A stretch of DNA of 64,000 nt from Pseudarthrobacter chlorophenolicus (GTDB taxonomy: Bacteria; Actinomycetota; Actinomycetes; Actinomycetales; Micrococcaceae), in NCBI RefSeq assembly GCF_000962805.1, contig NZ_JZTW01000019.1, positions 1 through 64,000 of the forward strand. The letters are read 5' to 3'. Positions 8,412-17,920 of this stretch are shown piece by piece. The translations under genes and the position numbers were made by a program. Below the pieces are notes generated by a model. It saw only the letters and a list, made by a program, of their open reading frames with translations, was not told the DNA's origin and ran no database searches. Within the stretch, counting starts at the first letter, position 1. Each line of letters starts with the position of its first letter.

Positions 8412-9251
8412 CTAGATTTTACCTACGGGGAGCTTCTTCTCCGCCTGGAAGACATCCTCGACCCGGCCCTGGGCCCAGTAGCCGGACAGCGATACCTGGC
8501 TGCGCTCAAGTCCGCGCTGGGTGAAGAAGACATCCCGCAGCGCCTTCATGTAGCCGCGCTCTCCATGGGCAAAGACGTCCACTGTCCCGGAAGGCCACTC
8601 GGCGCCGGCCACGGCGTCCACCAGCAAGCGGCTGGCACCTGCCGGTTCCCCGTTGCGGGCCAGCCACTCGACCCGCACGCCGGCCGGCGCGGAAAGGGGC
8701 TGGATGTCGGCCTGGGTATCCACTTCAAGGAACGCCAGCCCCGTGGCGTCCGCAGACAGGGCTTCCAGGCTCGCGGCGATGGCCGGCAACGCGGCCTCGT
8801 CACCGGCGAACAGGTACCAGTCGGCGGCCGGGTTGGGGTTGTAGGCGCCCCCGGGACCGGTGAACGTCAGCGTGTCACCGGGTTCCGCTGCAGCCGCCCA
8901 CGGCCCGGCCAGCCCCTCATCCCCGTGGACCACGAAGTCGATGGAAAGCTCGCGTGCCTCAGGATCAACCCGGCGGATGGTGTAGGTGCGGGTGGTGGGC
9001 CACTGCTCCCGCGGCATGGTTTCGCGGATGGTGGCCAGGTCAAAGGGCGCGGGGTATTCCACACCGGGCTGCGGGAAGATGATCTTGATGTAACGGTCGG
9101 CAAAGCTGTTGTTCACGAAATCCGCGAAGCCGTCGCCGCCGGCCACAATCCGCACCATGTGGGGGGACAATGACTCCCTCCTCAGCACCGTAAGGGTGAC
9201 CTGGGGGCGGCTCTTTTTCGGGGCGCCTGCAGCGGCGGGAACAGTGCTCAT
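8412..9251 (-). CDS. Siderophore-interacting protein / ferric-siderophore reductase (SIP family)
   Basis: The protein has 279 residues: an N-terminal FAD-binding barrel with TRTYTIRR and DFVVHGDEGLAGPWA, and a C-terminal NAD(P)H-binding SIP domain with WYLFAGDEAALPAI, DVFAHGERGYMKALR and a terminal SGYWAQGRVED segment. Members such as ViuB reduce Fe(III)-siderophores in the cytoplasm to release iron. The ATG at 9251 has no ribosome site. It sits six bases after a TAGGCT -10 box overlapped by an iron box, which indicates leaderless, DtxR/IdeR-repressed expression. No siderophore synthesis or uptake gene is adjacent. Confidence 0.92.
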   Translation of the reverse strand: MSTVPAAAGAPKKSRPQVTLTVLRRESLSPHMVRIVAGGDGFADFVNNSFADRYIKIIFPQPGVEYPAPFDLATIRETMPREQWPTTRTYTIRRVDPEARELSIDFVVHGDEGLAGPWAAAAEPGDTLTFTGPGGAYNPNPAADWYLFAGDEAALPAIAASLEALSADATGLAFLEVDTQADIQPLSAPAGVRVEWLARNGEPAGASRLLVDAVAGAEWPSGTVDVFAHGERGYMKALRDVFFTQRGLERSQVSLSGYWAQGRVEDVFQAEKKLPVGKI

Positions 9252-9269
9252 AAGGCAAGCCTAAGCTAG
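9251..9269 (-). promoter_or_regulatory. DtxR/IdeR iron box overlapping a leaderless promoter
   Basis: The 19 bases match the DtxR/IdeR consensus TWAGGTWAGSCTWACCTWA at 16 positions when read on the plus strand. They overlap the first base of the SIP start codon. Within the site, on the minus strand, TAGGCT (9263-9258) lies six bases before ATG, which is the usual -10 to start spacing of a leaderless transcript. Iron-loaded repressor bound here would block transcription. A DtxR-type regulator gene lies at 31389. Confidence 0.75.
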
Positions 9270-10036
9270 GGCAACGGCGGGAGTTCCCAGGTTACGGCTT
9301 CCGCCCCCTGCTCTTGCAGCAGCCGGCTAACCTCACTGAAAGGCCGGGAACCGAAGAAGCCCCTCGATGCCGACAGCGGGCTGGGATGGGCGCTGGACAC
9401 GGCGGGCCGTCCACCCAGCAACGGGCGCACGGCCTCGGCGTCCTTGCCCCACAGCACCGCAACCAGCGGCAGGGGTGACCCGTCCGCTGACGTGCGGGCC
9501 GCGAGGGCGGTGACGGCCGCCGTCGTAATCCTCTCCCAGCCCTTGCCCCGGTGCGACCCCGCCGCCCCGGCGCGGACACTCATGACCCGGTTCAGCAGGA
9601 GGACGCCCTGGCCGGTCCAGGCGGACAGATCACCGTGGACCCTTGGCGGCAGGCCAAGATCGGATTCCAGCTCCCGATAGATGTTGGCCAGGCTGCGGGG
9701 GAGGGGACGGACGTGCCCGTCCACGGCAAAGGAGAGACCGACGGCGTGTCCCGGCGTGGGGTAAGGGTCCTGCCCCACGATCAGCACCTTGACGTCGGCC
9801 AGCGGTTGGCTGAAGGCGCGCAGGACGTTCGACGGCGCCGGGAGGACGTGGTGCCCAGCGGCCTCCTCCGTACCCAGGAACGCGAGCACCTGCCGGAGTT
9901 CGGCTTCGACTCCGGAGAGGGCGGCCGCCCAGTCCGGGGCAACGAGCCGGTCCAGCGGCAGCCCGGCAAGTTCAGCGAAGCCGCCGTCCGGCTGGGGCTC
10001 CGGTTCCAGTTCGAACAACGCATCTGATTCAGCCAC
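9266..10036 (-). CDS. ung: Uracil-DNA glycosylase, family 1
   Basis: This enzyme cuts uracil from DNA to start base excision repair, which matters in GC-rich genomes prone to cytosine deamination. The 256 residues include GQDPYPTPGHAVGLSF, with the water-activating Asp at residue 90, and the HPSPLSASRGFFG motif with the catalytic His at 217. The GTG start at 10036 is chosen because it follows a GGGACG string and matches family length. The frame remains open upstream but that part has no family content. It is divergent from the DUF3263 gene. Confidence 0.93.
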   Translation of the reverse strand: MAESDALFELEPEPQPDGGFAELAGLPLDRLVAPDWAAALSGVEAELRQVLAFLGTEEAAGHHVLPAPSNVLRAFSQPLADVKVLIVGQDPYPTPGHAVGLSFAVDGHVRPLPRSLANIYRELESDLGLPPRVHGDLSAWTGQGVLLLNRVMSVRAGAAGSHRGKGWERITTAAVTALAARTSADGSPLPLVAVLWGKDAEAVRPLLGGRPAVSSAHPSPLSASRGFFGSRPFSEVSRLLQEQGAEAVTWELPPLP

Positions 10037-10167
10037 CGTCCCATTCTTGCAGGGTGCCTGGAGCGCGGAACGGGCCTGTGGCCGGAGGGGGATGCCAAAT
10101 GACAAGGGTGTTATTCGTCCGTAGCATAGGGGTGAGACATTTTCCGTAACCAGTGAAGGAGTGCGCC

Positions 10168-10518
10168 GTGGCTGAACCGGCCCGGGAACATCTGACCGGT
10201 TACCTGCCGGAGGGCGGGGGAGACGGCGGGGCAAACTCACTGTTGGCTGACTTCACCCTCAAAGATTCGCCCCTGACCGAGCGGGAGCAGCAGATCCTCG
10301 CCCTGGAGCGGCAGTGGTGGAAGTACGCCGGAGCCAAGGAACAGGCTGTCAGGGAGCTCTTCGACCTCTCCGCGACCCACTACTACCAAGTGTTGAATGC
10401 CCTGATCGACAGGGAAGATGCGCTGGCCCACGATCCCATGCTGGTTAAGCGATTGCGTAGACTACGTACGTCGCGCCACCGTGCACGCACCGCGCGGCGC
10501 CTGGGATCCGACGCCTAG
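10168..10518 (+). CDS. DUF3263 domain protein, small HTH-like
   Basis: This 116-residue protein belongs to an actinobacterial family of unknown role. The conserved core is LTEREQQILALERQWWKYAGAKEQAVRELFDLSATHYYQVLNALID, which resembles a sigma-factor or helix-turn-helix region, followed by a basic tail (RRLRRLRTSRHRARTARRLG). DNA binding is inferred. The GTG at 10168 is preferred over the in-frame GTG at 10153 because GAAGGAG lies seven bases before it. It is followed at 44 bp by the LytR_C gene; this order is common in actinobacteria. Confidence 0.85.
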   Translation: MAEPAREHLTGYLPEGGGDGGANSLLADFTLKDSPLTEREQQILALERQWWKYAGAKEQAVRELFDLSATHYYQVLNALIDREDALAHDPMLVKRLRRLRTSRHRARTARRLGSDA

Positions 10519-10562
10519 GACGCCCGCCTTTTCAGCAGCCACCAGCAAGGATCCATCCCACC

Positions 10563-11207
10563 ATGACCAAATACGCCCGCGATGAATTCGACAAGGTCCC
10601 GGAGACAGCGTCGCGACAAGGTGTCCACCGGACGGCAACCGCCCCGTCCCGCGTCCGGCTGTGGCCCATCCTTGCCGTTGGCGTTGCGGCCCTGGCCATC
10701 GGCCTGGTGTCCTTCCTGATCCTTCCCAAGCTCGGCCTTGGCGGGACCGAAAACCAGGCTTCGGCCGTCGTGTCCGAGGCGCCGCTTGCCGGCACAGGGG
10801 CCACGCCCTCCGCCGCTGCGGACACGTCAGCCGAACCGTCGGCAACGGCCCAGCCCTCCACGGAGCCCAGCGCCGAAACCACCACCGAGCCGGAACCCGT
10901 GCCCAGCGCCACAGCGTCCGTTGGGCCGGAGCTGGACAAGTCCCAGCCGGTAGCCGTCTACAACGCCGCCGGAACATCCGGACTCGCCGGCCGGGTGGGC
11001 GGAACGGTGAAGGCGGCGGGATGGACCCTGGGGCAGGTTGGCAATTGGGCCGGCGCCCCGCAGCAGGGCTCCACGGTGTACTACTCCGGAGCGGACCAGG
11101 CGGCCAATGCGCGCGAGCTGGCCAACCTGCTGGGCGTGTCCACCGTAGTGGCAAGCACCGAATTCCAGGTCCCGCTGGTAGTAGTCCTTGGGCCGGGCTA
11201 CCGCTAA
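10563..11207 (+). CDS. LytR_C domain membrane-anchored protein
   Basis: The protein has 214 residues: a short cytoplasmic tail, one transmembrane helix (about 35-56), a Ser/Thr/Pro/Glu-rich extracellular linker (about 65-125) and a C-terminal LytR_C domain (about 128-214; VAVYNAAGTSGLAGRV, then VYYSGADQAANARELA). LytR_C domains accompany or stand apart from LytR-CpsA-Psr wall-glycopolymer ligases; this protein has no LCP catalytic domain. AAGGA lies 11 bases before the ATG. It is probably co-transcribed with the DUF3263 gene. Confidence 0.85.
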   Translation: MTKYARDEFDKVPETASRQGVHRTATAPSRVRLWPILAVGVAALAIGLVSFLILPKLGLGGTENQASAVVSEAPLAGTGATPSAAADTSAEPSATAQPSTEPSAETTTEPEPVPSATASVGPELDKSQPVAVYNAAGTSGLAGRVGGTVKAAGWTLGQVGNWAGAPQQGSTVYYSGADQAANARELANLLGVSTVVASTEFQVPLVVVLGPGYR

Positions 11208-11392
11208 ACCCGGACACGCTGCCGGCGGTCACGCCTGAATAACGTTTACCGCCTCCGCTGCCGGCCGCCTACAGGGCGGGGCAGCCTTTGGCTAGAGTGA
11301 AATCCAGGCTCCTGCCGGTTCCCTGCAACGCAAGTCAACGCCGCGGCACCGCAGCAGGGGACCTCCGGTCTCAACGGAAAGAGTGGGTCATC

Positions 11393-11599
11393 ATGGCACT
11401 GGGAACCGTCAAATGGTTCAACGCCGAAAAGGGCTACGGCTTCATCACCGTAGACGGCTCCGGGGACGATATTTTCGTGCACTGGTCGGCAATCCAGGGT
11501 GAAGGCTACCGGGCGCTCGATGAGGGCCAGCGGGTGGAACTTGAAGTGGGGGAGGGCGAAAAAGGCCCCCAGGCCGAAAGCGTCCGGCCCGCCGAGTGA
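11393..11599 (+). CDS. Cold-shock protein, CspA family
   Basis: This 68-residue single-domain nucleic-acid-binding protein has both RNA-binding motifs: KGYGFI (RNP1) and DIFVHWSAI (RNP2), preceded by GTVKWFNAEKG. CspA-type proteins melt RNA structure and act as RNA chaperones. The ATG follows GGAAAGAGTGGG. Its stop codon overlaps the start of the next gene (TGATG), an unusual coupling for a csp gene. A second, longer Csp-like protein is encoded at 28846. Confidence 0.93.
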   Translation: MALGTVKWFNAEKGYGFITVDGSGDDIFVHWSAIQGEGYRALDEGQRVELEVGEGEKGPQAESVRPAE

Positions 11600-12870
11600 T
11601 GCATCCTTTCTGCCCAGCGGCCCGCCGTCGACCGGTGTTAGCCGCATCCCTTGCTGCCGTCCTGGCCCTCACTGCCTGCTCCGGGGTCACCGGCAATGCC
11701 CGCGTGGACACCGTTGAGGCATCCGGGGACGGAGTCCTGCGTGTGGGCCTGATCCTGGACAACACCGGGGACGGCAGCTTCCTCAATACCTCCCAGCTCG
11801 CGGCGGCCCAGCTCGCCGTCCGGGAAATCAACGCCGCCGGCGGCCACAAAGGCCGGCCCGTGGAACTCCTTCCCATCCAGGCCGGCGGGGACACCGCCGC
11901 GCAGGCGCACGCTCTGGTCTCCGACAAGGCGGACGTGGTGATCGGTCCCACCGATTCAAGCCACGCCACCGAGGCCATCGATGTCCTGTCCCGGGCGCGG
12001 ACCCCACTGATATCGCCAGCCAACACCGCCGCAGGCCTCAGCAGCGCCGAGTCGGGCGGCTACTATTTCCGGACCACGGCCGCAGACGTTGCACAGGGAC
12101 CGGTCCTGGCCAAGCTTGCCAAAGACGGCGGCGCCAGGACCATCGCCATTCTCCACCAGGAGGGAACCTACGGCAAGGAAGTAGCTGCGGCAGTTGCCGA
12201 CGCCGCTGCCGGTACCGGGCTGCAGGTCCTGGACAACGCCGGGTTCGCCGCCGGGGAGGCCGGGGACGCGGCCCGGAAAGCCGGGGCCGCGAAGCCTGAT
12301 GCCGTCGTCGTGGTTGCCCGCGACGGGGCGCAGGGGGCACTGGCCGAGCTCAACAACGCGGGGCTCTCCGGTGCCAGCCTGCTGCTGAGCGATGGAGCGT
12401 TCGCGCGCTACGGATCGAAACTCGGTAGCAAGGCGCTGGACGGTGCCAGGGCCGTGGTGTCCGGGCAGCTTCCCAGCGCCGCCTTCCAGGCCCGGCTGTT
12501 GGGCGTGGACGAGGGGCTGAAGGATGTCTCCTACGCGGCGGAAACCTTCGCTGCGGTGACCCTTGCCGCCTTGGCGGCGGCGCGTGCGCAGGATGACGCC
12601 GGTCCTTCCATCGCTGCCAACCTCGTGGCCGTCTCCGGCGGGACCGCCGTGGAATCTGAAGCCACGGAAGCGGCGCCCTGCACTACGTACAGGGACTGCC
12701 TGCCCGCCCTCGCCGCAGGGGGCAGCATCAATTACGACGGCGAGTCAGGTCCCATCGCATTCGACACGAACGGCGACATCACCTCCGCCACCTTTACGGT
12801 GTTCACCTATGGCAGTGACAACATTCCGACGGCGACCGGCCGCGAAACCGCCGGCCGCAGCGGCAGCTGA
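11599..12870 (+). CDS. ABC-type solute-binding lipoprotein, type-1 (branched-chain amino acid-like)
   Basis: The protein has about 424 residues and a lipoprotein signal with lipobox LTAC (Cys27). The mature part is a periplasmic-binding-fold type 1 domain of the Leu/Ile/Val or amide receptor type: LRVGLILDNTGDG, AAQLAVREINAAGG, DVVIGPTDSSHATEA, PLISPANTAAGLS, GTYGKEVAAAVADAA. No permease or ATPase gene is near, so it may feed a transporter encoded elsewhere or act as a sensor. ATG at 11599 overlaps the csp stop codon by one base, so translation may be coupled. Ligand is unknown. Confidence 0.85.
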   Translation: MHPFCPAARRRPVLAASLAAVLALTACSGVTGNARVDTVEASGDGVLRVGLILDNTGDGSFLNTSQLAAAQLAVREINAAGGHKGRPVELLPIQAGGDTAAQAHALVSDKADVVIGPTDSSHATEAIDVLSRARTPLISPANTAAGLSSAESGGYYFRTTAADVAQGPVLAKLAKDGGARTIAILHQEGTYGKEVAAAVADAAAGTGLQVLDNAGFAAGEAGDAARKAGAAKPDAVVVVARDGAQGALAELNNAGLSGASLLLSDGAFARYGSKLGSKALDGARAVVSGQLPSAAFQARLLGVDEGLKDVSYAAETFAAVTLAALAAARAQDDAGPSIAANLVAVSGGTAVESEATEAAPCTTYRDCLPALAAGGSINYDGESGPIAFDTNGDITSATFTVFTYGSDNIPTATGRETAGRSGS

Positions 12871-12920
12871 TCGCCCTCGGCGAATACGGGCGCTCGGCGA
12901 GTATCCGGGGGTCTCTTTCG

Positions 12921-12964
12921 CTTGCACTCTCACCGGGGGAGTGCTAATTATTGAGTTAGCACTC
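12921..12964 (+). promoter_or_regulatory. CIRCE element with an extra half-site, overlapping the groEL promoter
   Basis: CTTGCACTC (12921-12929) and a perfect GAGTGCTAA (12939-12947) are separated by 9 bases, the HrcA-binding CIRCE layout; the left arm matches TTAGCACTC at 7 of 9. A second perfect TTAGCACTC (12956-12964) follows 8 bases later and also pairs with the central arm. A promoter lies inside: TTGCAC (12922-12927), 17 bases, TAATTA (12945-12950). HrcA bound here would occlude RNA polymerase until heat shock. Confidence 0.88.
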
Positions 12965-13159
12965 TGACGCATCGACTGCTAAAGGCAACGCCCGGTTCAG
13001 CCGGCGGCGCCCGGCACCGGCCGAGGAGCGAAGAAACACCTTACTGGAGTGAGGTTCCCACGCGGAGGCATACAGAGGCCGCCGTTCAGGAACCGTCCGT
13101 CGCGGGCACTGCAGCTGAGGTTCATTCTTAACGACTGTCCCGAAAGGACTACTGCCGTT

Positions 13160-14794
<1,635 letters not shown>

Positions 14795-14814
14795 GCTTCC
14801 CCCCGCTGACACTC

Positions 14815-14857
14815 AAAATGCGGCCCCCTCTTTTGAGGGGGCCGCATTTTTCGTTTT
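14815..14857 (+). terminator. Intrinsic terminator of groEL
   Basis: A perfect 16-bp stem (14815-14830 with 14835-14850) closes a TTTT loop and runs into TCGTTTTT. The A-rich left base also lets it serve the convergent lipoprotein gene. Confidence 0.93.
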
Positions 14858-14874
14858 TCCTGTGCTGCTGGAAC

Positions 14875-16185
14875 TTACTTCTTCGCGCTGGCGAGCATTC
14901 CTTCGACTTCCTTCTTGAAGGCGTCGGCCGCTGCCTGCGGAGTTAGCCGGTCATACAGCACTTCGTCGGTGTAGCGCTTGATCACGTTCTGCACGCTGCC
15001 CGCACCCACTGGTGGAACAGGAGGCGCGTCCTTGATATCCGGCGCGATGTCCTTGAGGAAGGACACCACGGTGGTGTCTGCCGGCTTAAGGCTTGGCGTG
15101 ATGCTTTCCACGATGGCAGCGTTGGTGGGGACGCCGCGGTCCGTCATCAGGATGGCTCCCGCTTCCGGGCTGTTGGTGAGGTAGTCGATGAAGGCGGCCG
15201 CTTCCTTGGGATGCTTGGAGCGCGACGACGCGGACCAGAACATGGTGGGTTTGTAGTACATTCCGTTCTTGGCTGAAGTGCCGTCCTGGCTGGGTGCGCG
15301 CAGCATCTTGATGGGGCTGCCCGTGGTGGACTCAAGGGAGCCGAGCTGGTTGGTCCACCACCAGGCCATGCCCACACGGTTGGTGCCGAAGAGGCTCTCT
15401 TCCAGGCCCGCGCCGGAGTCTTCGGTAGCCACCGTGGCCGGCGGGCTGGCTTTCGAGTCCCGCTGCTCTTTCAGCCGCTCCCAGAACGACGCGGCAGTAG
15501 CAGTGTCAAAGTCCAGTTTGCCGTCCTGTGAGTACAGGTTCTGCCCGTGCTGCCTCAGCCAGATGATGAGGTCTGCTTCGTTGCTGCCATAGGCAGCGCC
15601 GTACGTCTTCCCATCGCCGGAGGCGCTGATCTTGGCTGCAGTGGTCAGGAATTCGTCCCAGGTCCACTTCGTATCGTCCGGGACCGGGACGTTGGCCGCC
15701 TCGAAGACCTTGGTGTTCGCCATGATGACGTAGGCGTTCTGGCCCGTGCTCAGGCCGTACTGGGCGTCATCGTACTGTCCCGAGGCGAGAGCCTCCTCGT
15801 CCAGCTTCGAGGTATCGATTCCCTCCTGCTTCGACAGGTCCAGGAGCGCGCCCCGGCCGCCGTATTCCGCGATGTACTTCTGGTCCATCTGGATAACGTC
15901 CGGGGCATCATTGGCGGCGGTCTTGGTGGCCAGCTTGTCCCAGTAGCCGCCCCATTCGCCGGGCTCGGACTCGATCTTGATGTTGGGGTGGCTGGCTTCG
16001 AAGGCATCAATGACCTTCTCAGTCTGGGCGTTGAGGTATTCGTTGCCCCACCAGGCAAACCTCAGGGTCACCTGGTCGCCGCTGCCTGAACTGCCCGCGG
16101 CGCCGCAGCCTGTTGCCAGAAGCGTAATTGCCAGGGCTGCAGCTCCCAGCTGGAACCTTCGCCGGCTTACGGTTGGAATCGTCAT
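14875..16185 (-). CDS. ABC sugar transporter solute-binding lipoprotein
   Basis: This 436-residue extracellular solute-binding protein of the MalE/UgpB type (family 1) has a signal peptide with an RRR n-region and a lipobox-like ATGC (Cys27). The mature N-terminus is VTLRFAWWGNEYLNAQTEKVI; later segments include DVIQMDQKYIAEYGGRGALLDLS and KWTWDEFLTTAAKI. It should bind a sugar or oligosaccharide for an ABC importer. No permease or ATPase gene adjoins it. The ATG follows AAGGAAGG. Two LacI-type operators bracket its promoter, which suggests sugar-induced expression. Confidence 0.9.
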   Translation of the reverse strand: MTIPTVSRRRFQLGAAALAITLLATGCGAAGSSGSGDQVTLRFAWWGNEYLNAQTEKVIDAFEASHPNIKIESEPGEWGGYWDKLATKTAANDAPDVIQMDQKYIAEYGGRGALLDLSKQEGIDTSKLDEEALASGQYDDAQYGLSTGQNAYVIMANTKVFEAANVPVPDDTKWTWDEFLTTAAKISASGDGKTYGAAYGSNEADLIIWLRQHGQNLYSQDGKLDFDTATAASFWERLKEQRDSKASPPATVATEDSGAGLEESLFGTNRVGMAWWWTNQLGSLESTTGSPIKMLRAPSQDGTSAKNGMYYKPTMFWSASSRSKHPKEAAAFIDYLTNSPEAGAILMTDRGVPTNAAIVESITPSLKPADTTVVSFLKDIAPDIKDAPPVPPVGAGSVQNVIKRYTDEVLYDRLTPQAAADAFKKEVEGMLASAKK

Positions 16186-16257
16186 CGATGTGCCTTCCTT
16201 AAAATCTTGGGCGCCTTCCCGGCGGCTGCATAGGCATCCTTGCCGCTCCGCCAGAAC

Positions 16258-16273
16258 GAGAAAGCGTTTTCTC
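16258..16273 (-). promoter_or_regulatory. LacI-family operator O1 (proximal)
   Basis: GAGAAAGCGTTTTCTC is a 16-bp palindrome with 7 of 8 pairs and the central CG step typical of LacI/GalR operators. It lies just downstream of the predicted transcription start of the sugar-binding lipoprotein gene, at a roadblock position. Confidence 0.8.
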
Positions 16274-16286
16274 ATTCGATACAGTG

Positions 16287-16316
16287 ATTCTGTCCCTGTT
16301 GGAGGCGGGCCGTCAA
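16287..16316 (-). promoter_or_regulatory. Promoter of the sugar-binding lipoprotein gene
   Basis: On the minus strand TTGACG (16316-16311) is followed after 18 bases by CAGAAT (16292-16287). The start would fall near 16280, giving a leader of about 95 bases. The two LacI-type palindromes lie on either side. Confidence 0.6.
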
Positions 16317-16323
16317 TACTTTT

Positions 16324-16339
16324 GGGTAAACGTTTTCCC
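16324..16339 (-). promoter_or_regulatory. LacI-family operator O2 (distal)
   Basis: GGGTAAACGTTTTCCC is a 16-bp palindrome with 7 of 8 pairs and a central CG. It lies just upstream of the -35 box of the minus-strand promoter. Its centre is 66 bp from that of O1, a spacing that could permit a small repression loop. Confidence 0.8.
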
Positions 16340-16440
16340 GCACCAGTTTTTCTCAGCCGGCGGGGAACGGTGTCCGTCTGTAAAGCCTTGATGCCTGCCA
16401 CCGTTCAGGCATTGTCGGAGAGGTCTGGCAGGATGGACCG

Positions 16441-17517
16441 GTGACGATTACTGCAGCGGCTGACGGTTCGGCCTTGGGAAACCCCGGCCCTGCCGGATGG
16501 GCCTGGTACGTGAATGACGAATGCTGGCGAGCCGGCGGATGGCCGCACGGAACCAACAACCAGGGCGAGTTGATGGCAGTGCTGGATTTGCTGCGCGCAA
16601 CCGCGCACGTCCGGCAGGAGGACCTCCACATCCTGTGCGACAGCCAGTACGTCATCAACTCGATCACCAAGTGGATGCCCGGCTGGAAGCGGAAGGGCTG
16701 GCGCAAGGCGGACGGCAAGCCGGTCCTTAACGTTGAGCTCCTCAAGGAGCTCGACCGCGAGCTTACGGGGCGCAAATACACCTTCGAGTGGGTGAAAGGC
16801 CATGCCGGCCATGACCTCAACGAGGCCGCCGACGAGCGGGCCAGGGCGGCAGCCACGGCCTACCAACAGGGGGTTGCTGCCCGGTCCGGGCCGGGATTCC
16901 CGGGCCACCAGCACGGAGCCGAAGGCGGCGCAGCAGCGCAGGCCGGCACCCGGACGGCCCCCACGCAGGTTGCCGAAGAGCAGACTTCCACCGATCAGGG
17001 TGCAGCGTCGCAGCGTTCGGCGGGGCAACCAGCCGCCGCACGGCCTGCCGCCAAGGCCGAGCCGGATCTGTTCACTGACCCCGGGCTCTTCGGCGACCCG
17101 AAGCTCTTCAGCGAACCGAACCTTTTCAGCGAGCTGGGCAGCGAAGCCTTCGACACGGATCCAGCCGCAGCTGAGCCATCCGCCGAAGCCCAGGTGGAGG
17201 AACTCGAACGCGAGCTCCTGGGCCCCCTGGTCCGCGGAGACATGGGCCGCACAGCCGTCCTGCTGCACCCCGACTTCATGGAAATCGGCAGCTCGGGCCG
17301 GGTCTGGGCCCGGGATGCCATGATGATGGCCCTCGAAGAAGACCCGGGGGAGCGGACCGACATCGAGATCCTGGGGACCGACCGCATCGGCACCAGCGCT
17401 GTGCTGCTGACATACCGAAGCTTCGCCCGCTCCGGCACCACCCTGAGAAGCTCACTGTGGGTCCTCGACGGCGGCCGCTGGCGGTTGCGGTTCCACCAGG
17501 GCACGCCGGAGGCATAA
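16441..17517 (+). CDS. Ribonuclease HI fused to a DUF4440/SnoaL-like domain
   Basis: The protein has 358 residues. Residues 1-144 are RNase HI with the acidic set Asp8, Glu43, Asp67 and Asp131 and the substrate-handling GWKRKGWRKADG region; it cleaves RNA in RNA-DNA hybrids. Residues 145-206 are an Ala/Gln/Gly-rich linker. Residues 207-230 are four consecutive hexapeptides of form (E/D)PxLF(S/T/G). Residues ~250-358 are a DUF4440 (NTF2-like) domain ending LWVLDGGRWRLRFHQGTPE. RNase HI is normally about 150 residues, so the fusion is distinctive. The GTG start follows GGCAGGATGG. No ribosome-site-based internal start for the second domain is seen. Confidence 0.9.
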   Translation: MTITAAADGSALGNPGPAGWAWYVNDECWRAGGWPHGTNNQGELMAVLDLLRATAHVRQEDLHILCDSQYVINSITKWMPGWKRKGWRKADGKPVLNVELLKELDRELTGRKYTFEWVKGHAGHDLNEAADERARAAATAYQQGVAARSGPGFPGHQHGAEGGAAAQAGTRTAPTQVAEEQTSTDQGAASQRSAGQPAAARPAAKAEPDLFTDPGLFGDPKLFSEPNLFSELGSEAFDTDPAAAEPSAEAQVEELERELLGPLVRGDMGRTAVLLHPDFMEIGSSGRVWARDAMMMALEEDPGERTDIEILGTDRIGTSAVLLTYRSFARSGTTLRSSLWVLDGGRWRLRFHQGTPEA

Positions 17518-17522
17518 GGGGC

Positions 17523-17810
17523 CTAGCTGAAGCGCTGCGTGTTTCCCTGCTCCGCCTTGGCGTAGGTGGCCGCCGCGGAGGCCAGCGCCGCGTTGATGGA
17601 AGCAAGCGAGGCCTCCACCCTGCCCTGCGTGATGGTCCACTCGGTGATCAGGGCCTGGAAGTTTGTGGCCGCGGAGCCCCGCCAGGACCCTTGGAGCTCA
17701 TCGAGGCCGCGCTTCATGGACTGGACGTCGGTGCTGATCCTGTCCACGGTGGCTTGAACGCTGGCTGACTTCAGTTGCAGCAGTTCGGTATCGACGGAGA
17801 TGATGCTCAT
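17523..17810 (-). CDS. WXG100 family (ESAT-6-like) small protein
   Basis: The 95-residue helical-hairpin protein carries the WXG turn variant SWRG in LDELQGSWRGSAATNFQALITEW. WXG100 proteins are substrates or partners of type VII (ESX) secretion. No EccC ATPase, membrane component or partner WXG gene adjoins it, so it is a stand-alone copy. The ATG at 17810 is chosen because GAAAGG precedes it and family members are about 100 residues; upstream codons in the frame have no family content. It converges with the RNase HI fusion gene at 5 bp. Confidence 0.88.
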   Translation of the reverse strand: MSIISVDTELLQLKSASVQATVDRISTDVQSMKRGLDELQGSWRGSAATNFQALITEWTITQGRVEASLASINAALASAAATYAKAEQGNTQRFS

Positions 17811-17920
17811 GGCTGTGCCTTTCGCTCGCTGCGGGGCAACGCAGGTTGCCCTGGCCCGGCTGGTCCGGGCCGCTGAAACGAGCCTAGGGACGGGCAGTGC
17901 GGCGGGCCACGGCCACAAAG

